Notes: generated by a model not told the origin, from the sequence alone. DNA of 64,000 nt from Microstegium vimineum (GCA_022036555.1 CM039124.1:52477882-52541881), one strand, 5' to 3'; shown: positions 11,898 through 25,675, counted from the stretch's first letter. Translations and numbers: made by a program.

Positions 11898-11940
11898 GAG
11901 ACCCTCTCTTTTTTTTCGCAAGCGGGCATGAGACCCTCTC
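11898..11940 (-). mobile_element. Tail-only retroposed micro-insertion 2
   Basis: An 11-bp direct repeat GAGACCCTCTC (11898-11908 and 11930-11940) flanks a 21-bp insert beginning with T8 next to the left copy, followed by CGCAAGCGGGCAT. The arrangement is that of a minus-strand insert with a 13-base head and a poly(A) tail. Confidence 0.55.
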
Positions 11941-13035
11941 GATGCCGGCTGCCGGTGCGGCGGCGGCTGGTGCATGGGCGCGACCGCGCGAGCGGTTCGC
12001 GTCGCTCCCCGCGACCGCGATGCCGGGCCGGGCTGACCCTTGGTGGGACTGGGACTAATGGCACGGCGTGGGGCGACACGCAACGACCGGCTGGGCCGTG
12101 CGGTGGGCGGGATGGACCGTGAAGCTGTCCGGAGCCCGGGATGGCCTCGGAAATCCCGTGTTGATCGTGCACGGCGGCCCAACTGCCGGACCCAGAGACG
12201 GAATAGGGCGAATTCAATCTTGTGCCGGTGGGTATCGGTCATCGGGTACCCCGACGATGCGCCGAATCCGAGTAAGATCGCCGTGGGCGTACGGTCACAA
12301 TAAACAAAACCTGAGGAAAATTGCTAGCAAGATCCCGAAGGAGCCCTGGGCGACGCCCCCCCGGCTCGTGTCCAACTCACCGGATGTACCTTCTAGCGGT
12401 GCAATCCGATCCGGTGCGATTGGGGCCAGGCGGCGGTGGCAGCACAGCACAGGCACACCGCATCTGCCCTGCTGATCTCGGCAGTCGGCAGGTCAGGTTG
12501 CTCCATTTGTTTACTCGCCCGGGGTCTCGATCCTGTCGCGCGCTTGCTCCGGAGCCGTGTGCATGTGCTGTCCCTGTCCATGTCCTGTCGTCTGCTCTCG
12601 GCTTCGCTCGCCGGCTCAGGGTGCGTGGCGGATCAGCTGGTAACCACGCACACTAGGCACGGAACAGACGTACGAGTATGCGCGATGCTTTAATTTACGG
12701 CCGCCGCTGAGCGCTCGCTCACCACACCACGGGAGCGGCGACGAATGAAGAATCTGGGCATCCGACCGTGCCCACCGCGTGCGGTGGCGCCGACAAACAT
12801 GGATCATGGATGTGGATGTGCCCGTACGCCGTCGCGGTCGTGGCGTCGGCAGGCAGTAAAATATGATGAGTAGCGGTGGGCAGAAAGCGGCGTCCGTCCG
12901 TCCGTCCGCCCGCTAGATTCCATTCCATTCTACTCCAGCACCGCGCGCTGCCACCGGCGTCGTCATGATTCGGCTGTGATTAGAGGAGCCCGGCGCTGGC
13001 GAAACTCGAAACCTCTCTGTGTGTCTGTCTGTGGC

Positions 13036-13075
13036 GATGATTGTTCTTTTTTTTTTTTTTGAGCTCTGATGATTG
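13036..13075 (-). mobile_element. Tail-only retroposed micro-insertion 3
   Basis: An 8-bp direct repeat GATGATTG (13036-13043 and 13068-13075) flanks a 24-bp insert of TTC plus a long T run plus GAGCTCT. The repeat is short, so this is the weakest of the seven examples, but the T run lies towards the left repeat, separated from it only by TTC, as in the other minus-strand cases. Confidence 0.4.
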
Positions 13076-15509
13076 GTTTTTGTTGGGCCTGTTGGCGATT
13101 ACTCCTCCCAGCAGCAGCAGCAGCAGCAGCAGAATATAATAACGGAACAGTGCCGTGGGAGGAGGTTTGTCTGGCGCCAAAGGAGGCGTCCGCGTCAACC
13201 ACCGGGCTGGCAGCTTTCCGTTTGGCGCTTTGGTGGTCTCCCCATCCCCCCGAGATTATTATTGCATGCGCGGGATGAGGTCCTGGGCCGATCCGTACCG
13301 TACGTGCACACGAGCCAACTCCGTTGTCGCATGGGCGTCGTACTAGCACCACTCACTCATCAGTAGCACGCTCCTGAGTCCTGACGATGTGCACGAATCT
13401 TGACGTGGAGCTAGACGTAACCAACATTAGCATGCAGTGCAGACGTAACCACGATTCCGACTGGGTGGGACCTGGACTTTTAATTGGCAGACATTTCAAA
13501 AAAAAAACCCGGGTCTAGTTGAATTCACAAACTCAAAACTCAAAAGCATGAGAAGATGACTAGTACGTACTGTACCATGCATATATGCGCGGACGTGCTC
13601 TCCTCGCCCTGGGCTCCAACTCCAAGCACGTTTGACTTTCGTATTTCGGTGTGTCTGACACTCTGCCAGCTATGTTGACGCCTTTTCTATCAGCATCTGA
13701 ATGAATTCTGAAACACGAACATGATTGACTACGGTCCAGTTTGTAGTTGGACGCTTAACTTTTCTTCACGGGTGTTTTTAAAAAGAAGATTTGATCAATT
13801 CTAATTCAAGTCCAGAGAGCGCGCATCGGATAGCTCATCAAGTGGGCCGGAACAGAGAGTGCACGTGTACTGCACAGTTGCATCGCCTCGTCACCTGGTC
13901 ATGTTCGTGTTAGGTGCACTACAATAATGCAAGCAACATTCCTTTGTTCAAAATAAACTACCGCGAGGAGATAGTATCAAGTAACATTCCTTTAAAAAAA
14001 ATCAAAATGCTCTTATACAGTACAAAAAAATGCATTATTAGCTTTTGGTCACAGGCCACAGGAACATATTAAATTTCTTTGGAATTGGCTAATCAGTAGG
14101 AGTAGCAATCACGGTTACAGCCTCCGATCCTCGCTGAGATCCACGAAATCAGCGTAGGTGTGTACCGCTTCTCAGCAGCAGATGCACGATGGATCATGGA
14201 TTGCTGGTGCACCATCGTCGAGCGGCTCAGCGCCTGCACCGCAGAGTGTGTTAAAGCGTGTACGGACTACGGATGGACGCAACTACACATGCATGGATAG
14301 ATGGGCAATGCAATACACCAACGGTTAAGATTGTCTTAATGACCTTAATTTACTCCCGCTCAATTACTGCGTACTACGGCTCCTTTTTATTGCCCGCTAA
14401 TGTTGGTAACGTTCATGAGGTTCGTGGTTGGAGCAATAAGGTCTGTTAATGGTCGCTTACGGGAGAGGTTTGTGTGTGCGTTTCTCTATATACATTCGAG
14501 GACCGTATAAAGTGGGTACAACTAACGTAATGGAAATGTAGCGTAACACGGTATATACTACCCCGTATTCAGGCCAGTATTCAGTACTGTAGCATCCAAT
14601 TCCAGCTCTACCCTTTTAGGTACTCGTATAGTACTCCGTACAAGGCGAGAGACCTGGCAGGGGATCACCGCAGAATGGCAGCGCAGGCCGTCGCCGGTGC
14701 GGCGTCGTGTATCGGAGGCGCAGAAGGCCGTTGGCCTTGGTGGGCCCCGGCTAGGACTGGTCCCACCCCTACCCCCTGCCCTCTTCCCGTTCCGTGTCGC
14801 CTTCTCCCCCGTGGCCGCGACAGCTGCCGCCAATTAATTATTCGCCCACCATTAAAACACCTCCGCCCCCTTCGCGACCTCCCTCCTCCTCCATATCTCC
14901 ACTCCACCCTCCGTCTTCCCTTGCCTCTCTCGTCTCATCTACTCCCGCTCCAGTATCTCCTCCGTACCTCACCATTCCTCGCCGTCGTGCCACCCACCAA
15001 ACCACACCTGAACTGCCATTTCTCTATTTTCCCCTCGCGTAAGGCGTAACCGGTGGTGTGTCGTGGGGGGCAGTTTCGGCCTGGGGAGAAGCGCGGAACC
15101 GGGAGCGTTTCAGAATTCAGACCGGCCGGCGGTTCAGGACGGCGCCGCGAGATCGCATTGTGGCGGACGCGGTCGGGTCACGGCGGCATTCCGCCCCGGG
15201 GCCCCGTGGCTGCTCCAGGCGTTTGCTTGCTTGCTTGTTTCCCTTCTCTCTTGCGGCGGGCGGCGGGGCTCGAGGTTGGTGGCCGGCCAAGCGCAGCGCC
15301 TCCTTTTCGCGGTCGCCTTTTCGGAGCGGCCGCGGCCGCTGCTGCTGGTGACTGGTGGGGAAGGGATGCGCCTTGCCTTTCCGCCGCCTCGGCGTGGCGT
15401 GATTCCGAAGCGTTGCCGGGATTGTACTGATATCTGGTAGTAGATAGGAAAACACCGCATCTTTTTGGGGAGTACTCGTCCCAGCTGACACGAAGGTTCC
15501 TCCCGAACA

Positions 15510-18500
15510 ATGCCGAGCATCCGAGCTCCGGCGTCCAAGCAGACAGCCACGCTACAGGTGCGTCATTCCCATTCGCCTGTCCTGTGGACGGTCCCTGGGA
15601 AACTGCATTCTCTTCTCGCTGCTTAATTGCTAGCATTGCTTATCGTGTGCGCAATTCTAATCATGATGGTGCATTCTGATTGCAGGTGGCTGTCAAGTGC
15701 AGGCCATTGACCGACACCGAGCAGCGGCGCTCGCGGCACATCATACAGGTCATTGATGACAAGGTACCCGCGCCTCTAGCTAGTGTGTTGATGCGCTTGC
15801 TCTTTGCAATTGGTGGTGGCAATGTGATGGTTTACACGCGTTTCTCTCCTAGACTGTGGTTGTGTTGGACCCTGATCTGTCAAAGGACTACCTCGACCTC
15901 ATCCAGAACCGGACCAAGGAAAGGAGATACACCTTCGATCATGTGTACGCGCCTGGATGCTCCAATTCGGTATGTGATAGTGAAGTTTGCTCTGCTCTCA
16001 TCAGTAATTGCTTGGCCTGCTTTTGACATTGGGCTCAGATGCTCAACATAGAAACTTTTCGGTATCTTCATCTCGGCTTGGATTCTTCCCTAGAAATGAT
16101 GCTCTGAAAGACCAAACCACCAACTAATTTCATTATGAATTTCTTAAATTAGTAGTGTCTCGTGCTTTGTACAGTTGTTAAAACAATACTACGGAGTACT
16201 GACATATAAGTACAAACTACTAGTTGCTGGTACTAGCCTACTAGGGGTATCTCTTATCTCGTGCTTGCACAGTTGGAGTAATACTGCTGGCATCTAAACT
16301 CTAAAGGGCCAATGAGCAGCTTTTGTTCAGTCTGTAGTGTAGGTAACCCGTGATGTAGACGTACTGTTAGGTCTCTACCTAATGCAGACGTCTTCAAAGC
16401 AGTAGTTTCGTTGTACTATTGATTATTGTATTATTGGTCACTATGACCCTTGAACTTCAATTCAGATGTTTCAATCCAATGAATGTATACCAGGACTGGA
16501 AGCATGTGTTAAACTGACCCCAAAAATCAGTTGCTTGAACTTTTGTTAATCTTCTAGGTTTATGAATTAATTATGTTTTTTATTTTATTTGTGAGGACAG
16601 AATAGTACAAGGAATATAAATAAATTGTTTATTCTTATAGTATAAGATGTGGGCTAATCATACTCTGGGTGATTACACACTTGTGCTTGACAGCTAATTA
16701 CTGATAACAAGTCACATGTTCTTGTACTTTCCACACCATCACATTTTCATTACTGTGATCTTATTCATGTTCAGGACGTGTATAAGAATATATCGTCTAC
16801 AATTGCTGGTGTAGTTCAAGGCCTTAATGCGACAGTCTTTGCTTATGGTTCTACTGGAAGGTATCCGTTAACTGTATTGTGTTGCTTGCTGTCTGCTTAA
16901 CATTGTGAGATATGCTGCTTTGCAGCTCAGAATTATTTCTATGTTACTATTATGAATAACCATGGTGCACATTTCAAATTGCAAACCACAATAAAAAGTA
17001 TAGATTTGTTTGATATATATTTACTTTTGTGGTTGTACAGTGGCAAAACTTACACTATGGTTGGAACCCTTAGCGATCCTGGTCTGATGGTTCTTAGCTT
17101 CCGTACAATTTTTGAGCTGATAAAAAGGGACAACAGTAAGGATACATTTGAAGTTTCATGTTCGTATCTGGAAGTGTACAATGAGGTATTCCCTCTGTTC
17201 CTTTTGTACAGTGTATTAGGATTTGAAAGAGTTACAATTGATTCCTATTTCATAATTCTAACATGACATTGATTTTGAAGCAATTGGTTATACATAGTAA
17301 GGATTTGAAAGAGTTACAATTGATTCCTATTTCATAATTCTAACATGGCATTGATTTTGAAGCAATTGGTTATACATAGTAAGAGAAATAGACAGTCAGC
17401 GTACATTTCTAAAGGCATTTCCAAACCCTAATATGCCTTAAAGGAAAGAAACAGATGTACTAGGTGCCTAGGCACTAGGCAGTGCTGCACTGCTCGCCTA
17501 GCAGGCGCACCTAGGCATTTTGTCTAGGCTATTTTCCAGTCTTTAGAGATGTTTTCAACTTTGATGTATGCATAAAACTTGGACAAAATTGAAATGAAGA
17601 AAGATAAATTACGATCATATTACTTATGGATGCATGATAATACCGTCTTTTCTATTCTAGTATGCTAAATTTCCTTTATTAGCGTGCCATAAAAAGCATA
17701 AGCGGCTAGCAACGGCTAGGCACACCTAAGCACTAGGCAGACAGTCAGCCATTTATAACTGCACAGTGTATACCTTTTTGACATACCATTGGTATTTTCC
17801 TGAATTCTAGGTTATCTATGATTTGCTTGAGAGATCCTCTGGACACCTGGAGCTTCGAGAAGATCCTGAGCATGGCATAATAGTTGCTGGATTGAGAAGC
17901 ATTAAGGTATTTTAATACTTTTGTTTTCTGTTAATTTTTCATGTTAATGGGAATTGAATACCATCTGCTAGTGGAAGTTGTCTGTCTACCTTTTACCTCT
18001 TTGTATCTACTTTATTTTAACACTTATCGGCATCTTTTCTATGACTGGAATATTATCACTGCATTTAAGTGTCTGACAGAGAGGACCTGAACCCTTGATA
18101 CACATATTGTTCTTGTAATATGTGATATATAATTTTCCGTTCTTGAGAAATTAATGTCTTGCCAAGACAGACTCATAAATGTTTTCTTTAAAAGAACTAT
18201 TTGATCGTGCCTTTCCTTTATGCGAAGTGATGTGTTTTCCCAAATTCTATCATTGTTCAGTTTGATATTATACACCATGATCTGTAAAAATGAATACACC
18301 ACTGTCTCATTTTTCTTCAATTTGAAAGCATGATTGAACTTCATTCTTATTTTGTTGTTAGGTTCACTCTGCAGATAGGATTCTTGAGCTGTTGAACATA
18401 GGTAACAGTAGGCGCAAGACAGAGAGTACAGAAGCAAATGCTACTTCTTCACGGTAATTTAATATTTTTCAAATCTTCTTTCTTTTCTAATCATGCCTTC

Positions 18501-21500
18501 ATTACTTATATATTTTGAAGGATTTATTGATATCTTGCATGCCAGGACTTCTTCCTGCTAAACTGTTCCCACAACAGTCTCAGGGATAAAAATTCCCACG
18601 ATAATCTGTAAAATTAGAAAATCCTAGAAATTGTAACATGGGAGAAAAAGAAGGATGTACATACTATGATGTTAGTGCCTCCAGATCAGAGCAAATTATA
18701 CAAATATTGATGGATATAGTTCTGTAACAAGTGTGGAAATTTTTAAATCATAGATATTGGATATAACCACATCTATTGTAATAGCTTGCAATGTGATTCT
18801 AATCATTTATTCCTTTTTCATTTGTCAAGGTCACATGCTGTACTTGAGATTACCGTAAAGCGAAAGCAGAAAGGTCAATATGGTAACCAAGTTCTTCGTG
18901 GAAAGCTTGCCTTGGTTGATCTTGCGGGCAGGTAATATAAATTATGTTTCATTGCTAGTCTAATTCATTCATGTGGAAAAAGCAAGTTGTAATGTTACAT
19001 TCTGTGAGCAGTGAGAGGGCCTCCGAAACAAACAACTTTGGGCAAAAGCTTAGAGATGGAGCCAACATCAATCGGTCACTCCTAGCATTAGCAAACTGCA
19101 TCAATGCCCTAGGCAAGCAAAACAAGAAAGGGCTTGCCTATGTTCCCTATCGCAACAGGTATGTTTCAAGTATTGATTTTACTCGAATGGGACTTTTATT
19201 TATGTGGTAGCTTATAACAGCAGCTATTTGCAGTAAATTAACTCGAATTCTGAAGGATGGGTTGTCTGGTAATTCTCGAACTGTTATGGTTGCTACAATA
19301 TCACCAGCTGACGATCAGTATCATCACACAACGAATACACTCAAGTACGCAGACCGTGCTAAAGAGATAAAAACACATGTCCATGTAAGTGTTTGTTTGT
19401 TTTAGTTGAATCATAGGTTTATAAGATTCAAATTAAGAGGTCAAACAGCAGATTTTATGCATGTGGCTTAATCATAAGCATTGTCCAAATCCAATAGAAC
19501 TTCTGAGCATCATTTATTTTGTTCTTTGTAGAAAAATATTGGAACACTTGACACTCATGTTGAAGACTATCAGAAGATGATCGACAATCTTCAGGTTTGT
19601 CATAATGAGAAACAAATGATCTAACTCAAATTTCATCATAGTTAAATGTGTCACGTGATTTTGTAGGTTGAGGTTTCTCAGTTGAAAAAGGAATTAGCTG
19701 AGAAGGAGCATCAATTAAGTGTAAAGCCTACTGAAAAAGCTGCAGATAGTGAGCTTTCTTGGTTAAATGGCTTGAGCCAGGAAACTGGTGAGAATGTTCA
19801 AGAACGCATAAATCTTCAGAAGGCTCTGTTTGAACTCGAAGAAACCAATAAGCGCAACCGAATGGAACTCCAGCATCTTGACGATTCTATTGCAAGGCAT
19901 CAGGTTGGTGATCAGTTTCAAATAAGTTCCTATTCTGCAGATCTTAGTACAACAAAAGGCACCTCTGATGTTCTATTCCCAACAACCTCTTTGGAGACCT
20001 TTTCGTTCCCCTTCCTTTCTCTGGTAAAACTGTGTGGTTTATAGGACATCCTAAGCCATCGATATCTTTAGCTCTTCAAACAGACTGCCAAGGAAGTGGT
20101 TTCAAATCTACAGCATCATATAATGGAGTAACAGTAGATACCTTTTGCATATCATTGTAGACTGTCTTGCAACAGAACACTGAGAATTTTGTATTCAGGT
20201 GAAAGATATGGACTCTACAGTTCTCCAAGCTTTAACATCAAGGAGACAAGTTATTCTTGACAACATCCGTGATAATGATGAAGCTGGTTCTGGATATAGA
20301 AAGGTGTTAATCTTATTCTGTTTCCTTCTGTTTTGTTGCCTGAATGCCAAACTTAGATGGAGATTTTTGCCCCCTCAGGACATTGAAACGAATGAGAGTC
20401 GCAGGCGACAGCTCCAGGGTATGATTGAAGAAGCCGTAAGTAACAATGGTAATAGAACCTATCTGCACATTCTCAGCCAGTACAGACTACTTGTAAGTAG
20501 CCCACAGCTTGTTAGTGTATTTCCCAATTTAAACAATAAGAGTGTGACATCTCACATGTTATCTATGTGTAATTTACTCTTTAGGGAATGACTAATGCTG
20601 AGCTTCAAATTGAGATGGCTATGCGGGATCAAGTTATCCATAATCAGAGGGAAGCTCTAAGGAGCCTGTGGAACATTCTCTATGGAACGGGGCTAAACCA
20701 GAAGCAGATCCTTAAATTGGCTGCAAAGCAAGGGTTAACTGTAGAAGGCTGTCCTCTGCCTAGCTCAAGCCCAGATGTTACCACAACACCTTCGTTTCCA
20801 CCTCATAGAAGGTTTCCATCGTTTATGTCCTTTCCTAGCCCGCAGTCAGAGCCTTATTCTCCATCTGCTTGCTTTTTCCAACATGGTTTCAGCACTATGT
20901 CTTTGCTGAAAAATCAGCATGAGACACCCACCATATGTAGGCAGGAGCACCTCAGTTCTTACTACATGATGTCTGGCTGCTCGCCTTACTCTGGTGATGG
21001 AAAACAGTGGTCAAGTGGAAGACCTATGACAAGCTTTTCTACTCCAGAAAAACCAAAGCAAGTGAGCAGTGTATACCGGGAAACAGAGAACGCACAGTCC
21101 CAACACAACAAGGAACATTCTGGCAGTCATGATTTCAGTCTGCATAGAAAGGTAAGCTGTTTACTTTACACAAGCTGCTAAATAAAGTGTCATGCATATC
21201 ACGCCACGCAAACATAGTCGATCAAGAATCCAAAGGGAAAACAAAGACAGAAAAAGAGGCGTCACCTTACTATTATTTGCCTAGTGTTCTTTTTCAGATT
21301 GCTTAATTTCTTTACTTTCAGCGTTGTATCTAAATTCTAAGCCGCCTCTCCACTGTGCAGTGATCCTCAGAACACACATACTGATTAATGTTGCTTCCAA
21401 GTAAAACACGTATTACCTAACACGGAATGACTCCAGCTTTATAGAATCAAATGAGTTTTAAATTTGGAGAATCAAATATTGGACTTACCATAATTGTTAG

Positions 21501-21855
21501 TCCCTCCATAGCACTAATGAGCTTCAATGAAAAACGACTTACAAAGGTATACCATGTAAATCATGTTTATGACACATTATGTTTTATGACTAGTTGCAAA
21601 TACCAGAATATTCACACATGTTCCTTGACTTTGACTGTCAAAACTGCAAACCGTTCTGTGCAACCTACTGATGGACTGACATGGTAAATTACTAATTCAT
21701 CACGTAGAATTAAGGACCACAGAACATGATGCTTGCGAGCGGTAGCTCACAATAAATAAATTTGCCATAGAAATGTAAAGATTGTTTGACCCTCACCATG
21801 GACTGACCAAGATTTTCTTGCCGTGCAGGATCTGTGGTCCATGGAAAGGAAATGA
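15510..21855 (+). CDS. KIN8A: Kinesin-8 motor protein, KIN-8A type
   Basis: Plus-end-directed, microtubule-length-regulating kinesin of the Kip3/kinesin-8 family; role inferred from family. Model of 16 coding exons, GT-AG borders and phases checked: 15510-15557, 15686-15763, 15853-15969, 16775-16860, 17041-17185, 17811-17906, 18362-18453, 18830-18931, 19012-19158, 19234-19384, 19532-19594, 19667-19903, 20199-20303, 20379-20492, 20585-21151, 21829-21855 (724 aa). The start [11 protein letters not shown] matches my memory of Arabidopsis KIN-8A. P-loop GSTGSGKT is at residues 106-113, split by an intron; switch I SSRSHA at 219-224; switch II DLAGSER at 251-257; [17 protein letters not shown] follows. 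A coiled-coil region (about 360-520) and a Ser/Pro-rich tail complete it. The last eight-codon exon is the least certain part; reading through the preceding donor gives a different tail ending near 21182. No disruptions. Confidence 0.9.
17219..17382. repeat. 82-bp tandem duplication in a KIN-8A intron
   Basis: Two adjacent 82-bp copies (17219-17300, 17301-17382), each starting ggatttgaaagagttac, differ at only one or two positions (acatgaca versus acatggca). This is a recent duplication. It starts 33 bp after the exon 5 donor and does not alter the coding sequence. Confidence 0.9.
17401..17738. mobile_element. Possible small transposon in a KIN-8A intron
   Basis: The interval is bracketed by an 11-bp direct repeat AGACAGTCAGC (17390-17400 and 17739-17749). 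From 17461 it carries TAGGTGCCTAGGCACTAGGC, and its right edge (17716-17738) carries TAGGCACACCTAAGCACTAGG; these multiply inverted CCTAGG-type motifs resemble ends of grass non-autonomous DNA elements. The inverted ends do not reach the left direct repeat, so borders are uncertain. Alternatives are a small hAT-like MITE within older duplicated DNA. Confidence 0.45.
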
Positions 21856-23918
21856 GATCCTTCTGGTACACAAACATCTGTGATGGCTACAATGTGGCAT
21901 GTCTGATGTTCCTAACCTTGGTCGCTGTGTGCACCATCTTCTGTCTACCACCGACGTTCCTGAGATCTGGAAGAGATGTTAGTAGATTTCGCCGGAGCTG
22001 TTGCCTTGCCCACGGCCATTTTGATTGATCCTGCTGACATTGCTCACTCCACCCTGTACAGTAGTAGATGCTAGTCAGTCCTCTTAAGACGTCTTCCTTT
22101 TCCTAGCTTTGTAAAGTGGTTGCTGGGGGTGAATCTGATTTTTGGACCAAGAACTCTGTAAATTTGCCGCGGTTCTCACCCTTCCTTCAGGTAGATCCAA
22201 TGCCAATGGTAAAGCTTTCAACCAAATCTGCCGGGCGACGATCAGGATAGAGTTGAGTGATTGATGGAACAGGGTAGAAGAGCTACAGTAGCATGTGGTG
22301 GGAATAGTAGGATCTCAATCGCCCCCTCCAGATCATTGAATAAGCCCTCACCTTCCCTGGAGACCACATTGAAGCAGGAGCAGCGCTGGGCATGGTCCTC
22401 CTCTCTCATTCATGTTTCCTGCACAAACAGTTGTGCTGAATGCTACTACGCTGGAGCGGCGGCAGGCAGCCGAGGCCGCACGGCGCTCGCACATCGCAGT
22501 CGCATTACACATTCCACATGCCAGTCTTGTAGCTTGTCGCCGCCGCAACCGAATCCTGGCTCCGTCGTCTGACATTCCGTTCCGGTATTGCATGATTGCA
22601 ATTGCAATTGCAACCGTGGTGTGACAGTGACACATCCTTCGTCCTTGTATACTCAGCTAGTTTATTTATAGTGGTAAGATAAGATGATAGTGAGATAGGG
22701 ATTACCCCAAAACACGAGCCAGTGGAGTACCGGAGTGGCCATGCACGGCTGCCTGTACACGTCATCAGGTGACACGTAGACTGTATATATAGGTTGTGGG
22801 CTTTGGCAGGCAACTAGCCTGGCCCATTGCGTCTGTAGGCGTGCGGTGCTGAACTGCTGCGTCGAGGAGAGAGCATCGAGACCACTGGGCGCGGTGGTGG
22901 CCTGGTGTGTGGTGGGTGAGGGCGTCAGGTTCAGGCCCGTGGCCAGTGGCCGAAGAAAGAAAGGCTGGAACGGTAGGGCTCAACAGAAGAAGGCGTGCAA
23001 GCCGTGACCTACAGACCTGCAACTGCATGCAGGCCGGAGGCAGAGGCCAATGCTTTCCTCCTGCCCTGCCGGAGTCTACAGGACTGCACTGACAGCTCGT
23101 GGGGGTAAGTACGGCCGGTAACTCGCAGCGTTTTTATCTTTTCATAATGCTAATGGTACTGCTTCAACTGTCATTGGAGATTTGGAGGAGCTGAGGTCGT
23201 CATGGTTTCACGTGAGGGAATGCATGCATGTATACAGGCCATGGCCATGTCTAGGCATGGTGTTTAAAAAAGATGTTCCGAAGGTTTTTCATAGTGGACT
23301 TGTTCGTGCCTGATTACACACGGTCCAAAGTAGTACAAATAAGCAACCTGATACAACCTACCTAGTGGAGCCGTGAAGCTCTCCAGCTCCACCATGCAAA
23401 AAAAATAATAATATATATATAACAGTATATGGCTAGCCAAACGGACAATCATGGCTGCTGGCTGCTGCATGCTCTACCCTCCGTCTGTGCGGCTGTTGGA
23501 TGCTGTGGCTGTAAGTGCGTGTCTTCGTCCACCAAACGTGCGTGTGATGGATGAAGGAAGAGGAAGCCAAAGCAGCGATTCGATCGAGAGGCGCAGACGA
23601 AGACGACGAGGCAGGTTTCGTGTAAGGGCGAGCCCCTGTTTGATTTGGACGCATGCCTTCGTCCCCGTGTGATCGTGTCAACCTTCAACTCATACTATGC
23701 TGTATGTTGGATCGATTCTGGTTCAATGCTTTGTCGATGCAGGACTTCATGGATGAAACCTGGTAGCTAGTTTAATTAGGTATCGGTAGGTAGGTTTCGG
23801 CCGAAAAAAAAGGGTTTAACTTGTTCCAAACAGGGTCATCGATCGTTGAAGGTTTCTTTGATTTTCAGTAACATAGTAGTAGTAGTAGTTTTACGTGAAT
23901 CAGCTCAATCTTCCCAAG

Positions 23919-23959
23919 CGATTACATACACAGTGCTGTAAAAAAAACGATTACATACA
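23919..23959 (+). mobile_element. Tail-only retroposed micro-insertion 4
   Basis: A 12-bp direct repeat CGATTACATACA (23919-23930 and 23948-23959) flanks 17 bp, CAGTGCTGT followed by A8. The A tract abuts the right copy, as expected for a plus-strand insert. Confidence 0.6.
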
Positions 23960-25675
23960 GACAGAGAAAGTAAAACAAATTACAAAGGAGGGCAATGCAA
24001 ACTATGTAACTACTGGTTTAATTATGGAAGAGCTACAAATATTTTACGTAGACGACGAGACAAATCTTAGGTCCAAATAAAACATGTACAGTACTGTATG
24101 GCCGTCCTCGCGCATCTCATGTGTGATGTACTACCCGGAAACGTGAGAGGGGACAGAATGCACCCCACTCGGGACGTGCGGCAAGTGGCGCCGGCCCTAA
24201 CGCCGAAGCCAAGACTCTATTTATTTCATTCATTCAGGCCGACCTATGCATGCTTGGCAGCTAGCGCTACTACTAGATGTTTACGCTATGAGCGATTGAG
24301 CAAACACTACGCTATGCTATCAGGACGTTCGTAATGGTAATAGCCAGTACTAGATACATAGTCAGTTGATGTGGAGGTGAGAGATAATAAAAAAGATTAA
24401 TATATACTACTGGACTCACATATTTCTCTTACATAGTCTTGAACTACGTGAAATAGATAGACTATTTGCTTGCACTAGCTAGTGACTTCTCTCTCCTATT
24501 TTTTTGCTAGCTAAATAGCTAGCGGACGCCCTTACCTTCCCTTGTTGTTTACGTCCCTCTAGGACCTAGCTAGGCTCTCTGATAATCAGCACCCTAACCT
24601 AGGCCGCAATTCATCATTTTGTTGAAAAACGTACGTTGGCCAAGCCAAACACTAGGATTACTAGCTAGTCGCACACTACCATTCTACTGTGTCAATATGT
24701 AGCATAGTCAATCACCACAAATTTTACTCCTGTCACAGCCACAAATTTCGCTTGCTAGAACAATTATATAGAACATGAACATGGATACATGCTGCTGAAA
24801 GCCTGAAACTGCATCATTTGCTGTCCTGCCGTCCTGCTGAATTAAGGCCGATCGAAGCGCCTCATGAGTCGCGCTGAGCACGGGCAGCAGACCGTCAAAA
24901 TTTCGATGGACGCGACATGGGTGTGACCACCCAACACCAATAATCTAGGACGCTTTGGAACCACCCGTTTTTTTTCCACGGTCACCTAGAACAGGAGCAG
25001 CGAGAATCTCCTCTCCTCGATCTCCTTTCACCGCACCCGTCGCAACTCTCAAGGCACAACGAAGGAAACTCCAACTCCTCACTCACATTGGGTGTGCAGT
25101 GGGGGGGCAAAGGGCCCTAGATGAGCTTGGCCATTTCCACCGGCCGGTCCAGACGTACGTCGATCCAGTGCAGATCGAGGCCTCAAAGTTGCATTACGAT
25201 TCGCACTCACACTCCGGTCCCGGCCGGATCGCCTCCTCTGACGAACTCGTCCAAGGTTTGGGATTTCAGATTTGATCCCGATCGACGAGCTTTTGTGCCT
25301 TTTGTTGTGTTATATATAGGTCCGGTTTCTTTATGCTCCATCCAGCCATCCAGGGCTTTCACTAGCTAGCTCGCCGTCACCGTCACAGGACACCGGACAC
25401 CGGCGCCTGCAGGTCTGGTGTGCCTATACAGTAATAGGGTTTCATGCTCATGTGCCCCTGTCCTGTCTAGCCTGGCCTAGCCTGTAGCAGTGTGTAGTGT
25501 CTACTACCCGCTGCCCTGCCCAAGCCAGTGATCAAAATGTGTCTTCACCAGATCACTAGCTTAGCAATCGATTAGCAACGGAGAAAGTTGGGCTTCTTTT
25601 TGGTGTCGCTACTAGTATAGCTCTCCTTTTTTGTTACTGACAGTGATCAGTGTGTTCCTTTAATTTTCTCTCCTA

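Larger units (their letters stand above)
11538..15509. other. Intergenic; GC-rich blocks and KIN-8A upstream region
   Basis: 11.6-13.4 kb is GC-rich and open in many frames on both strands, but those frames overlap and have low-complexity Arg/Pro/Ala composition; I see no domain. It contains two tail-only insertions (11898-11940, 13036-13075), a short CAG run (about 13110-13131) and the segment at 11698-11775 similar to 5694-5770. 13.4-14.6 kb is mixed, with a near-direct repeat (CAAGYAACATTCCTTT at about 13931 and 13979). About 14.65-15.5 kb is GC- and CT-rich and probably holds the promoter and 5' UTR of the kinesin gene. I cannot place the transcription start. Confidence 0.5.

Noticed and set aside
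11711..12242. Two overlapping open frames of 151-168 aa on the minus strand, with another on the plus
   Set aside because: All frames are open because the DNA is GC-rich and stop-poor. The products are Arg/Pro/Ala-biased without motifs, and no splice or promoter context supports one over another.
13931..13994. Near-direct repeat CAAGYAACATTCCTTT as an eighth tail-only insertion
   Set aside because: The intervening 32 bp lack an A or T tract touching the predicted repeat copy; the A run lies outside the right copy.
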